Below, one piece after another: positions 24,602 through 34,398 of a DNA stretch of 64,000 bases. Every line of letters starts with the position of its first letter. Positions within the stretch are counted from its first letter, which is position 1. The translations under genes were made by a program, and so were the position numbers. The stretch covers positions 1 to 64,000 of the forward strand of contig JAWKPC010000004.1 in the NCBI GenBank assembly GCA_041390865.1. The letters are read 5' to 3'. The stretch is from JAUIIK01 sp041390865 (GTDB lineage Bacteria > Chloroflexota > Chloroflexia > Thermomicrobiales > CFX8). The notes beneath the pieces are model-generated. The model was not told where the DNA came from and searched no databases. It saw nothing but the letters and a program-made list of their open reading frames with translations.

Positions 24602-27386
24602 GTGGAGCGACTGTGGACTCGGATTTACAGCGGGCCGACGGAACAGTCAGAAAATCGAAGAACCTACACGCACTATGAGCCGGCTGGCTCATTCCTCGAC
24701 CCGGAAAGCTTGTCGGTACCGTTGACCTCCACGGCGATCGTCGCCGCCATCGCCATCCTCTCAGCTGCCCTGATCCGGTTGCCGGAGCTGGCGAGATGGG
24801 CGCTCAGCCCCGAGGAGGGCAGCGTTGCCCTGGCGGCGCGCAATCTCGTTCGCGGCGCGGTCCAGACGACATGCTCGGCAAACCCTTCGTCATCGAGTGG
24901 GTCGCTGTTCATGTTCCTCGGCGACACGAACACGTCCATCGGCTGGGGTCGGAATCGCCGTCGCCGGGATCATCAGGATCGCCGGCGTCCTGGCGTTGGG
25001 CGCGCGCCTCGGGGCACTGCCCGCCGCCGCTGCCGCGCTGTTGCTCGCCCTTTCGCCAACCCTGATCGCGGCGTCGAGATCGATGGACGGCGGAGTCCTG
25101 ATCGTGACCCTCAGCGTCCTGCTGTTCGCAGCGGCCATGTACGCCTCGCGCAGCCATAGCCTCGTCTATGCCGTGCTGGCGGGCATGCTGCTGGCGATGC
25201 TCCTGCTTGCCGGGCCACTCGGGTTACCGGCGGCAGTGATTGCCATCGTCGGGATTTTCCTGGCAGCCGGGATTGTCAAGCACGCTCCGGATTGCCCGAC
25301 AGAACGTCGAACCGCGGCAGGGTTCGCCGCCGCGCGTTCGTGCTTCTTCTCGTCCGCACTCCTGACCCAGCCATCGAGCATCATCGAAGCCCCGCTGGAA
25401 TCGCTTTCCATCCTCTGGGACGATCATCTCGACGATCGGAGACGGCATCCAGCTACCGCTCTGGAATCTACTCATCAATGAGCCGTTGCTCATCGTCCTG
25501 GCCCATAGCCGGCTTCTCTGGCGGCGCGATTCCGACGTCGTGCGCGGAGTCGCAGCATGGTGGGTCGTTTCGTTTATTGTCGTCGGTGTTCTCGGCAACA
25601 CCGGGGCCGGTGGCGACGGGTTGACCGTGCTGCCAGCAGGATATGTGGCTGGATTCGGCGCCGTCGAGCTGTTCGCTGTCTGCGAGGCGTTCTTCGCCAT
25701 CCCCGCCTGGAGCGGCAGCCTTTCGCCGGCGCGCTGGTCGTTCTGATGTTCGCCTTTATCAGCATCGTCGGATTGGCATCGCCAGACGACGGCCGATCGA
25801 CATCCGAGATCGTCGTCCGATTCCTGCTCATCGCGATCGTGGCGCTGGTGCCAGCAGGCTCCCTGATCGTCAAAGCCGGCGAGCGCCTGTCCGGTGTTCG
25901 CATCGCCCTAGTCCTGGCGACGGCGGCGGCGGTCATCGCCGGGATAACGATGCGGTCGGCGGTCCTGACGGCGACGGAATGGCCCGGCGCGCCGGGCAAC
26001 CTGCTCTCGGTCCAGGCCATGGGCGATGACATACCGGTCGTCGTCGACCGCGTTCACCGGATCTCCCGCGATCTGACCCGTACCGAGCGGGATGCCCGGA
26101 TGCCGGTCGGAGGCGTCGGGCTCCGGATCGCGCTCGATCAGGAGATCGAACAGCCGTTTGCCTGGTACTTCCGCGAGTATCCGAACCTGACGATCTTCGA
26201 TCCCGCCACCGAATCACCTCCGGCTGATACCCAGATCGCGATCCTGGCCGGATCTCGAGATCCGGCACAGGTAACGCCGGGGCTTCCTGGAGCGACGTAC
26301 GTGTTTCAGGTACGACGAGCCCAGCTACATCCCCGACCCGGACTGGGGCAGCCTGGCCAGCGATGTCTTCCAACTCGACGGGTGGCGGCATTTCTTCTCA
26401 TTTCTCTGAACCGCGAGCCGGCACAGCCGGTGCCGGCCGGCAATTTCCAGCTTCAGGCCATTCCCCTGATCGCCGACCGGTTCGCGGTCTCGACCGGACC
26501 ATACGGCACTCGACGACCAGGCCGGGATCGGCACCGCAGGTAGCCAGTTCAACCAGCCGCGCGGGATAGCGGTTGACGACAGGGGCGGCATCTACGTCGT
26601 CGATGGAGGCAACACGCGCATCCAGCGCTTCGACACGGTCGGCTCGTTCGATGGAACTGCCATCGGCGAAGGGGCAGCTCGCCCCGTTCCCGGGCGGCGC
26701 CGGCAGTTGCTGGAGGAGTCGCGATCGACGAATCCGGGAACATCTACGTCGCGGACACCTGGAACCACCAGATCAAGGTCTTCACGCCGTCCGGCGAGCC
26801 TGTGCGCTCCTGGGGCAGCTTCTTCGACGCGCAGGATGACCCCGAGCTGACGGCCAGCCAGCCGGGGCAGTTCTATGGCCCGCGCGACATCGCAATTCAT
26901 GATGGAGAAGGTCACGTCACCGATACCGGCAACGAACGAGGTCGCAGAGTCTTCACCCTCGAAGGCGAGTTCGTCGGATGTTCACCGGCCAGTTCGGCTC
27001 CGACATCCGGGCAGTTGATCGAACCGGTCGGCATCGCTGTCGCGGACGATGGGACGGTCTTCGTCGCTGACTCGCACAACGCCAGGCTCTCCCGCTTCAG
27101 TTCGGAAGGCGAGCCGCTCGATCCATGGCCGGTCGAAGCATGGGCCGGCCAGCAGTTCTTCGAGCCCTACGTCACCGCTGGACCGGACGGCAGGATCTTC
27201 GCCAGCGACCCGGCCGGTGGGCAGATCATCGTCTTCGACGCAACCGGCCAGCAGCTCGATCCCATCGACGATCCGTCGCTGCTGCGCCCGTACGACATGG
27301 CGATCACCAGCGACGGACTCCAGATGCTCATCACCGACGGCCTCACCAACTCCGTGATCAGGCTCAGCCTGTCGCCCGTGGGATAG
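24602..27386 (+). pseudogene. Membrane glycosyltransferase-like protein fused to an NHL propeller, many frameshifts
   Basis: Starts near GTG 24602 (no better start seen). The N-terminal part is a run of hydrophobic helices (TSTAIVAAIAILSAALIRL, LSVLLFAAAMYASRS, AGMLLAMLLLAGPLGLPAAV), spread over several frames, followed by a soluble segment with PFAWYFREYPNLTIFDPAT that parallels the end of the upstream gene. From about 26530 at least four NHL blades follow (FNQPRGIAVDDRGGIYVVD, GVAIDESGNIYVADTWNH, PVGIAVADDGTVFVADSHN, YVTAGPDGRIFASD). At least eight frameshifts. The stop at 27384-27386 abuts the convergent PD40 gene with no gap. Likely a surface-sugar or sensing protein. Confidence 0.6.
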
Positions 27387-29261
27387 CTACGGTTCCGGCT
27401 GCCATCGGGGCGCCGTGCCGCCAGCGTGAATCAGAGCGGGTTCGGTACCGTCCGGATTCATGACGACGATTCCGCCTGCGGCAGCGACGGCCAGGCTGCC
27501 GCCGCCCGGGGACCAGGCAGGCATACGGCCGAAGTGAGCGATCAGCGTCGTATCTCCCGACGACACTTCGTATTGCACTAACTCGGTCTCCTCTGAGAAT
27601 CGCGCAGCATGACGCCAGTAAACGATGACACCGCCATCCGGAGACCAGGCCGGGTCGTCGGGATCGGACCGCTCCCCTCCCGCGACCGGAACCGGCTCCC
27701 GATTTTCGAGATCCAGATACCACAAGAAACTCCCGCCGAAGTCGGAACTACCGCCCGGTTGCCGTTCGTAGACAAGCGCGTTGTCCGACGGCGACCAGAC
27801 CGGCTGGCCATCGCCCGCCGATTCAACCAACGGGGCGAGCTCTGACCCATCCGGCCGAACGATGTAGATCGTGCTGTCGAGCGGACCAGGCATCGCTTCT
27901 CCATTGACATTGCTGAAGGCGATCCACTGGCCGTCGGGCGACCAGTCCGGACTCTGGGAGATACTGAAATCCGTCTCGGGCGCGATGTTCGTGATTTGAC
28001 GCTCGTTCGACCCATCCGGCTCCACGACGAAGATCTTCGATTCGCTGCTGAAGCTTCCGATCGGCCCGTACATATCCGGAAGCAGCCGGGCGAACGCGAT
28101 CTGGCTCCCGGCTGGAGACCAGCTCGGCGCCGAATCGAACGGACCGTCGGTAATCTGGGTCCGCCCCGTGCCGTCCGCGTTCATGACGTAGATCATCCCC
28201 GGCTGGGCCAGGCGCATATCTTCTGACCCGACGAACGCGATCCGCGTCCCGTCCGGCGACCATTCCGCGTCCGACGCATACAGATCGAGGTCTTCCGTCA
28301 GGTTCGCCGGATTTGTTCCGTCGGCATTGATCGAATAGAGATCCCCGGCTTGCTCGAACAGAACGAGCCCGTCGCGGGTTGAACGGCCATACCGCCACTC
28401 GTAGTAGTGCTGGCCGACGTTTCCGGCCTCGACCCGCCAGCCAGCCGGGTTATCGGGGGTGTAGGTCAGGCAGCGGCGCTCGAAACACTGGAGGAGAACG
28501 AGCCGTTCGGTCCCGGCTACGCTGACGTCAGCCCAGTACGGCTCGGTGATGGGCCGGCCGGTGGCATAGAACGGGTTCGGAAACAGCGGTCCCTCGACGT
28601 ACTGATCGCTCTGCCAGATCGTGCCCGACGAGTTCATGAATGCCCAGAACGGCGACGCGACGTTATGTCCCGTAACGTCATCGAAGTAGGCAACTTCTAC
28701 GCCGGTGGATTCGAGAGCGGAATCGGTCGCGACCGCTCCTTCCCAGTCGAGCCGCTCCACAATCAGGGCACCGCTCCGATCCTCGACCGGTTCCAACAGC
28801 GTCTGGAAGGTCGCGTAGCTGGGTCCGTTGCGGAGATTCTGATCGCCGGCAACCGGGGATTCCGACGGAAACCGGGGGACGAAGCTGTCATCGCCAGTTT
28901 GCATCTCGCCGGTAATCAGCTCGACGACGAGCAATCCGTTCGTGACATACCAGATCGATCCGGGATCAGCGTCAGGATTGGTGATCTCCATCCGGCTCTT
29001 GTCGAAATACTGGACCGTCCGCTGACCGTCGGGTCCCTCCGCATATTGTTCGCTCATCACGTCGGAAACGGCTGGTCCCCACATCCAGGTCCGGGCGACC
29101 TCGCCTTCGGACACCGGCAGGTCCGTGCGATTCCAGGTATCCTGAAACTCATCGTTCATCGATACCGGCATCCCGGCTAGCACGACCGGAACGGCAAGCT
29201 GACCGGCGATCATCCCGATCATGAAGAGGACCGCCAACGGCCTCTGGCGTCTGAAATCCAC
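27387..29261 (-). CDS. Exported PD40/TolB-like propeller protein
   Basis: About 624 residues from GTG 29261, with AAAGGGA 8 nt upstream. A signal peptide (RPLAVLFMIGMIAGQLAVPVVLAG) leads to a roughly 300-residue N-terminal domain with a YEW motif (GQHYYEWRYGR) seen in Chloroflexota exoproteins, then PD40/WD40-like blades with AEWSPDGTRIAFVGS, PSWSPAGSQIAFAR, PDWSPDGQWIAFSN, PVWSPSDNALVYE and PAWSPDGGVIVYW. TolB-type propellers bind peptides or act as scaffolds. Function unknown. It lies in a region free of frameshifts. Confidence 0.8.
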   Translation of the reverse strand: MDFRRQRPLAVLFMIGMIAGQLAVPVVLAGMPVSMNDEFQDTWNRTDLPVSEGEVARTWMWGPAVSDVMSEQYAEGPDGQRTVQYFDKSRMEITNPDADPGSIWYVTNGLLVVELITGEMQTGDDSFVPRFPSESPVAGDQNLRNGPSYATFQTLLEPVEDRSGALIVERLDWEGAVATDSALESTGVEVAYFDDVTGHNVASPFWAFMNSSGTIWQSDQYVEGPLFPNPFYATGRPITEPYWADVSVAGTERLVLLQCFERRCLTYTPDNPAGWRVEAGNVGQHYYEWRYGRSTRDGLVLFEQAGDLYSINADGTNPANLTEDLDLYASDAEWSPDGTRIAFVGSEDMRLAQPGMIYVMNADGTGRTQITDGPFDSAPSWSPAGSQIAFARLLPDMYGPIGSFSSESKIFVVEPDGSNERQITNIAPETDFSISQSPDWSPDGQWIAFSNVNGEAMPGPLDSTIYIVRPDGSELAPLVESAGDGQPVWSPSDNALVYERQPGGSSDFGGSFLWYLDLENREPVPVAGGERSDPDDPAWSPDGGVIVYWRHAARFSEETELVQYEVSSGDTTLIAHFGRMPAWSPGGGSLAVAAAGGIVVMNPDGTEPALIHAGGTAPRWQPEP

Positions 29262-29404
29262 GATATTGTCCCTTTGTAAGAGCCCGATACACCATCCGGA
29301 CAATACCGCATCGCGTCCAGTAGCGCTGCCACATGTCCCCATCGAGCCGCCTGCGCTAGGATGCGACGAACGTCAGTCCAATACCGAAGAGCCGGGAGTA
29401 GCCC

Positions 29405-30838
29405 ATGTCCACCGATATCAATCCGTACTCCGGTGCAGCCGAGTTCCTGTCCGCGCTGGAATCGGGCAGGGTCAGCTCCCGGGAGCTTGTCGAGCTGCAT
29501 ATCGAGCGCATCGAACGTCACAACCCGGCGATCAACGTCATCGTAACCAGAAACTACGACGATGCCCGCCAGGCCGCCCGGGAAGCCGACGCGGCCCGGA
29601 GCCAGGGCCGCGACCTGCCGCTAACCGGTCTCCCGATCACGATCAAGGACCAGATCGACGTCCAGGGATTGCGAACGACCGGCGGCAACCCGGACCGGGC
29701 CGATCACCAGGCAGAGACCGACGCGCCGAACGTCGCCAGGCTGAAAGCCGCGGGAGCGATCATCCTCGCCAAGACCAACGTGCCGAACACCGGCGACTGG
29801 CAGGCCAGCAACCCGCTCTTCGGGCGGACGAACAATCCCTGGAATCTCGAACTGACGTCAGGCGGCAGCACCGGCGGCGCGGCGGCGGTCGCGACGGCGA
29901 TGAGCCCGCTCGAGCTAGGCAGCGATATCGGAGGCTCGATTCGGATTCCAGCTGCCTTCTGCGGCGTCTACGGCCATAAGCCCAGCGAAACGGCGATGCC
30001 GAAGGGCAACCTTCCGAATCCCGCCGTTCCATTGACCGTACAGGGGCCGCTCGCACGAAACACCGCCGACCTGGAGCTTGCCCTGAACATCATGGCCGGT
30101 CCGGTCGAAGGGGAAGACATCGCCTGGCGGCTGGCGATCCCGCAGGCGCGAGGTACCGAGCTATCCGATTTCCGGGTCGCCATGCTGCCGCGGCTTGACT
30201 GGCTGCCCTGCGACGATGACACGATGGCGGCCCAGCAGCGGCTCGCCGGACAGCTCAGCGGCGCAGGCGCGACCGTGAAGGAGGCCATTCCGGCGGGACT
30301 GGGCGACTTCCACGACTACTATCACACCTATCTGTCGTTGCTCAACGCGCTGGTGGCTCGCGGGCTGCCGGAGCACGTCCGGGAACGAGCCGTCGCGCGG
30401 CTCAAGGAGTACGGCGACGAGGTGAGCCTGGCAAAAGCGCGCGGGATGGAAGCGACGATCGGCGACTACATCGGCTGGATCGAGCAGCGGGAGCGGTATC
30501 GGCGTCTCTATCGCGACTTCTTCCGAGACTGGGATGTCCTGATCAGCCCGGTCACGATCTGCCCGGCCTATCCGCATACCGACGAGCGCTGGCTGGACCG
30601 CAAGCTCGACGTCAACGGCGAGCCGGTACACTACGACCTTCTCTCAGCCTACCCCTCGCTGGCGACCCTGACCGGCCACCCGGCGACGAATTTCCCGGTC
30701 GGATTCGGCGAAGGGAATTCTCGTCTCGGGTTGCAGGCAATCGGGCCCTATCTCGAAGATCGGACCTCGATCCGGTTCGCCAGCCTTGTCGCGCGGGAGT
30801 TCGGCGGTTTCGTCGCCCCATGGGATTATGTCGATTAA
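29405..30838 (+). CDS. Amidase (amidase signature family)
   Basis: A 477-residue amidase with the Ser-cisSer-Lys triad in place: K81 in PITIKDQID, the cis-Ser S155 in SGGSTGGAAAVA, and nucleophile S178 in DIGGSIRIPAAFCGVYGHKP. The family hydrolyses many amides (acylamides, Glu-tRNA partner GatA, urethanes). No gatB or gatC is adjacent, so it is probably a catabolic amidase. ATG 29405 follows GGGAGTAGCCC. Stands alone. Confidence 0.88.
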   Translation: MSTDINPYSGAAEFLSALESGRVSSRELVELHIERIERHNPAINVIVTRNYDDARQAAREADAARSQGRDLPLTGLPITIKDQIDVQGLRTTGGNPDRADHQAETDAPNVARLKAAGAIILAKTNVPNTGDWQASNPLFGRTNNPWNLELTSGGSTGGAAAVATAMSPLELGSDIGGSIRIPAAFCGVYGHKPSETAMPKGNLPNPAVPLTVQGPLARNTADLELALNIMAGPVEGEDIAWRLAIPQARGTELSDFRVAMLPRLDWLPCDDDTMAAQQRLAGQLSGAGATVKEAIPAGLGDFHDYYHTYLSLLNALVARGLPEHVRERAVARLKEYGDEVSLAKARGMEATIGDYIGWIEQRERYRRLYRDFFRDWDVLISPVTICPAYPHTDERWLDRKLDVNGEPVHYDLLSAYPSLATLTGHPATNFPVGFGEGNSRLGLQAIGPYLEDRTSIRFASLVAREFGGFVAPWDYVD

Positions 30839-31090
30839 GGGACTCGCGTGCCGGTCTCGCGATGCTACGTGACACCCTGCATCGCGCGTGTTCACCAGGA
30901 CACACTGAGTCCGCACCGATGATGTCCATCCTCGAGTAGCCGCTTCCGGGTGTCTCAGGCCAGCCGCCGACGTAGCGCATGGGGAACGGCGCGAGCGGTG
31001 CTCGAGATGCCCTGTGATTCTCGATTTTTCTGGACTATCTTTCAGTATCCACGGGTCGTTCCCACCATTTCAACGGACTGGAGAGAGGCA

Positions 31091-31900
31091 ATGACGGAAT
31101 CTGCGCTTGAACACTGGTCTGACGCCGAAGCTTACCGGCGCTACGTCGGTCGCTGGAGTGCCGTCGCGGCCGAGGAATTCGTCGGCTGGCTCGAAGTACC
31201 GGAGGATCGGGCATGGCTGGACGTCGGTAGCGGGGCCGGCGACGTAACGCTGGCGATCCTTTCCGGAGCCAGCCCCGCAAGCGTCCAGGCGGTCGATCTA
31301 TCGGCCGGATACGTCGCGTATGCCCGTCAGCGAGTCTCGGACCAGCGCGCGAGCTTCGCCATCGATGACGCGCAAAGTCTGGAGACAAAGCCGGACAGCT
31401 CGTTCGACGCCGTCGTATCCGGTCTCGCGTTGAACTTTGTCAGGGAACCGGAGAGCGCCGTGAAATCAATGGCACGTGTTGCCCGGACCGGAGGATGTGT
31501 CGCGGCGTATGTCTGGGACTACGCGGACCAGATGCAGCTCATGCGCTACTTCTGGGATGCAGTTCTCGAGCTCTTCCCGGAGTCATCGACGGTTGACGAG
31601 GCGGCTCGATTTCCGTTCTGTAACCCTGACGGACTGACCCGAATGTGGGAATCGGCCGGGTTGACGGATATTGAAACCCGGGCGATCGACGTGCCGACAG
31701 TCTTCCGCGACTTCGAAGACTTCTGGACGCCTTTTCTCGGCGGCCAGGGTTCAGCCCCAACCTTCGCGATGTCGTTGACCGAAACCGACCGCTCGGCGCT
31801 CGGCAGCCTGATCGGGTCGCGATTGCCCTATCATGATGATGGATCGATCCACCTAATTGCCAGAGCATGGGCCGTGCGGGGCACGGTCCGCTCAGCCTGA
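31091..31900 (+). CDS. Class I SAM-dependent methyltransferase
   Basis: A 269-residue protein. Motif I is LDVGSGAGDVTLAI (residues 43-56), with the acidic end of strand 2 at AVDLSAGYV and the post-motif segment FDAVVSGLALNFV, all of the Methyltransf_11/25 type. Start ATG 31091 after GAGAGG is used in place of a longer frame. The acceptor is not evident; the neighbouring gene is an LLM-type flavin/F420 oxidoreductase 36 bp downstream, so a joint role in a secondary or cofactor pathway is possible. Confidence 0.82.
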   Translation: MTESALEHWSDAEAYRRYVGRWSAVAAEEFVGWLEVPEDRAWLDVGSGAGDVTLAILSGASPASVQAVDLSAGYVAYARQRVSDQRASFAIDDAQSLETKPDSSFDAVVSGLALNFVREPESAVKSMARVARTGGCVAAYVWDYADQMQLMRYFWDAVLELFPESSTVDEAARFPFCNPDGLTRMWESAGLTDIETRAIDVPTVFRDFEDFWTPFLGGQGSAPTFAMSLTETDRSALGSLIGSRLPYHDDGSIHLIARAWAVRGTVRSA

Positions 31901-31936
31901 CGGGCGATATCGCACACCTGGAAAGGAATCTTGAAG

Positions 31937-32881
31937 ATGGAGCAAGCCACCGGACGTCCATGCAAGCTGGGAGTCATACTGCCGGAAGCCGAACACGACA
32001 TGGGCGGAGAGACGCCTCGCTGGCGCGATTACAGCGCGATGGCCAGGCTGGCCGAAGACATGGGCTTCGACTCCGTCTGGTTCGTCGATCACTTGCTCTA
32101 TCGAGGCGATGCAACCGCCGTCGAGCAGCAGGGTGTCTGGGAGTGCTGGTCGATACTGGCGGCGCTTGCCGCCGTCACCGAGCGAGTCGAGCTGGGACCG
32201 CTGGTAACGCCGACCTCATTCCGCAATCCGGCGCTGTTCGCGAAGATGGTCGACACCGTCGAGGAGATCTCCGGCGGCAGGATCATCCTCGGCCTCGGCG
32301 CCGGCTGGCACGAGGACGAGTACGACGCGTTCGGCTTTCCGTTCGATCACCGCGTCGCTCGCTTCGAGGAAGCGTTCACGATCATTCGCGGTCTCCTGCG
32401 CGATGGCGCGATTGACTTCGAGGGCACCTACTACTCGGCACGCGAGTGCGAACTGAGACCGCGTGGCCCCCGCCCTGAAGGTCCGCCGCTGATGATCGGA
32501 TCTCGCGGCCCCCGGATGCTCCGGGCGACGCTTCCCCATGTCGAGATCTGGAACGCCTGGTTGTCGGGAGGGCGGAGCAATCCCGATCAGATCCCGGCGA
32601 TGCGCGAGCAGATCGACGCTGCCTGCCGGGAAGTAGGCCGCGATCCCGCGACGCTGGAGCGGACGGTCTCAATCATGGTCGATCAGACCGGAACCCGAGA
32701 GATCGGCGCGAGCATGAAGCCGGATAGCGCCGAACCGCTCTCGGGATCACCCGAAGAGATCGCCGCTGGAATCCGGGCGTTTGCCGAAGAAGGAATCAGC
32801 CACATCCAGCTCTATTTCGTCCCGAATACGATCGAGAGCATCGAGCGCTTCGGCAGCGTGCTGGAACTGCTCGATCAGTAG
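31937..32881 (+). CDS. LLM-class (luciferase-like) F420- or flavin-dependent oxidoreductase
   Basis: A 314-residue TIM-barrel oxidoreductase of the luciferase-like family. Typical features are AEDMGFDSVWFVDHLLY near residue 40, the LGPLVTPTSFRNPALFAKMVDTVEEISGGR segment (read here as two parts) and IILGLGAGWHEDEYDAFGF near 120, followed by LMIGSRGPRMLR. This subgroup usually uses coenzyme F420, but FMN is possible. ATG 31937 has AAGGA 9 nt upstream; TTG 31931 is an alternative. Ends overlap ccdA on the other strand by 7 bp. Confidence 0.85.
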   Translation: MEQATGRPCKLGVILPEAEHDMGGETPRWRDYSAMARLAEDMGFDSVWFVDHLLYRGDATAVEQQGVWECWSILAALAAVTERVELGPLVTPTSFRNPALFAKMVDTVEEISGGRIILGLGAGWHEDEYDAFGFPFDHRVARFEEAFTIIRGLLRDGAIDFEGTYYSARECELRPRGPRPEGPPLMIGSRGPRMLRATLPHVEIWNAWLSGGRSNPDQIPAMREQIDAACREVGRDPATLERTVSIMVDQTGTREIGASMKPDSAEPLSGSPEEIAAGIRAFAEEGISHIQLYFVPNTIESIERFGSVLELLDQ

Positions 32882-33642
32882 AGCATCGCCACGACGAGGT
32901 GAGCGGACCGGGTCAGGATATCCGGCTCGTCGATGATCGGGGCATAGCGAGCCAGACGCTCGAACTGATTGGTGAGCAGCAGCACGCCGACGACGATCAG
33001 GAAGACGCCCGAAACCGCCGAGACGATCCCGAGATGTTGGTTCATCTTCCGAAGCAATGGGGTAATCCAGCCGAAGGCGAGCGCCGTGATGATGAACGGG
33101 ATGCCCAGGCCGAGGGCGTAGAAGAAGAACAGGAAGCCCGCTCTGGCGCCCTGGGTCGCCGCGATCGCGAAGATGCCCGAGAGTATCGCGCCGACGCATG
33201 GACTCCATCCGGCGGCGAAGAATACCCCGAGCAGGAACGACGAGCCGAGCCGTCCCCGAGGCAGCCTGTCTTCTGCCGACACCTTCGCCTGCCGTTCGAG
33301 AAACGGGATCTTGATGATCCCGATCGTGTGAACGCCGAGGATGATGACGGCGATGCCGCCGAACCAGCGGATGTAATCTAGCCCGGCCTGCCAGCGCTCG
33401 AGAAACTGTCCGACCGCGATGCCGAAGACAGTGAACAGCATCGCGAATCCGAGGACAAACGCAACGGCGTGCATCAGCAGCTGGCGGCGCGGCGGGGTCG
33501 ATGATCCACTGACGATCGTGCCGGTTAGATACCCGAGATATCCGGGAACCAATGGCATCACGCAGGGGGAGATGAACGAGAGGACCCCGCCGACGACGGC
33601 GATGAGTGCGGCAACGACGAGCGGCGCTTCGGTAATGGACAT
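32875..33642 (-). CDS. ccdA: CcdA-type cytochrome c biogenesis / thiol reductant transporter
   Basis: A 255-residue, six-helix membrane protein of the DsbD-gamma/CcdA family, which carries electrons from cytoplasmic thioredoxin across the membrane to outward-facing thiol proteins. The two redox cysteines are C27 in SFISPCVMPLVPGYLG and C149 in GWSPCVGAIL, each at the start of a half-repeat. It follows two thioredoxin-like lipoprotein genes on the same strand (152 bp after the nearer one), which are its natural redox partners. The locus is in a clean part of the sequence. Confidence 0.9.
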   Translation of the reverse strand: MSITEAPLVVAALIAVVGGVLSFISPCVMPLVPGYLGYLTGTIVSGSSTPPRRQLLMHAVAFVLGFAMLFTVFGIAVGQFLERWQAGLDYIRWFGGIAVIILGVHTIGIIKIPFLERQAKVSAEDRLPRGRLGSSFLLGVFFAAGWSPCVGAILSGIFAIAATQGARAGFLFFFYALGLGIPFIITALAFGWITPLLRKMNQHLGIVSAVSGVFLIVVGVLLLTNQFERLARYAPIIDEPDILTRSAHLVVAMLY

Positions 33643-33794
33643 CGTTAAACCTCGAAATCAGAACCATACGAGCCATGCATCCCCGGCGGAACGCGGAATC
33701 GGCCCGTCCCGCGACACGGCGGGACCTTCACAAGTATTCCAGTACGAAACGGGAAGGCGAGCCGTCTCCGGATCGCCGTGGCTACCGGCCGAAA

Positions 33795-34373
33795 TCAGGC
33801 GCCAACGGCCTGCTTGATCAGATCCAGCGCCTGTCCGTCGGTGACCTTGCCGACGCCCCGCCCGCCGAGCGAGCCGTCCGGGTTAATGAACGCCCAGGAT
33901 GGGTAGGCGCGCATTCCGTAGGCGTCCCATGTATCGCGGTCGCTATCCTCGGCGACCAGGTAGTTGATGCCCACTTCCTGGATCGTATCCCCGAGCGGCC
34001 CGAGGACCGTCTGGCGGCTAACGCCGATCACGGTCAGGCCGTCCGGGCCGTACATCTCATGCCATTCATTCAGGGCCGGAACCTCCGACCGGCAGGTCGT
34101 TCAGTAGTCGGCCCAGAAGACCAGCAAAACCGGCTCGCCTCGCAATGCAGCGAGAGTCGTCGCGCTTCCGTTGTACCAGTTGTCGATCGTACCGATCTCC
34201 GGCGCAAAGTCGACCTCCGCGCCGCCAGTACCGACGACGGCGTTGTCTGATGAATCTTCACCGGCCTCGTCGTCGGAATCCGTTCCGCCGCAGGCGGCCA
34301 GCACCGGCAACAGCGCGATGATGAGCGCCAGAAAAAGCGTCCATCGGGAAGATCTCGTAATCACCAAAACCAT
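33795..34373 (-). CDS. Thioredoxin/TlpA-like lipoprotein, probable selenoprotein (UxxC)
   Basis: From ATG 34373 (AAAGG upstream) the frame encodes a lipoprotein signal with lipobox LAAC (C28), an Asp/Glu-rich linker and a thioredoxin fold up to VLLVFWADY, then TGA at 34101-34103. Past the TGA the same frame continues TTCRSEVPALNEWHEMYGPD to the cis-Pro region RAYPSWAFINPDG and a stop at 33795: 192 codons in all. The TGA is codon 91 and replaces the first Cys of CxxC, giving U91-T-T-C94. The paralogue upstream has the same arrangement. Probably an exported thiol oxidoreductase reduced by CcdA. Without Sec insertion the product would be a truncated, inactive 90-mer. Confidence 0.85.
34074..34090 (-). 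promoter_or_regulatory. Candidate bacterial SECIS hairpin
   Basis: On the coding strand GGTCGGA (34090-34084), loop GGT, then TCCGGCC (34080-34074): a 7-bp stem with one G-U pair. The loop begins 18 nt after the TGA, within the range known for bacterial SECIS elements, and has G in its first two loop positions. A competing 5-bp GCCGG/CCGGC stem is possible. Confidence 0.55.
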
Positions 34374-34398
34374 CGCCTTTCAAAGCCTGGAGCGGTGT

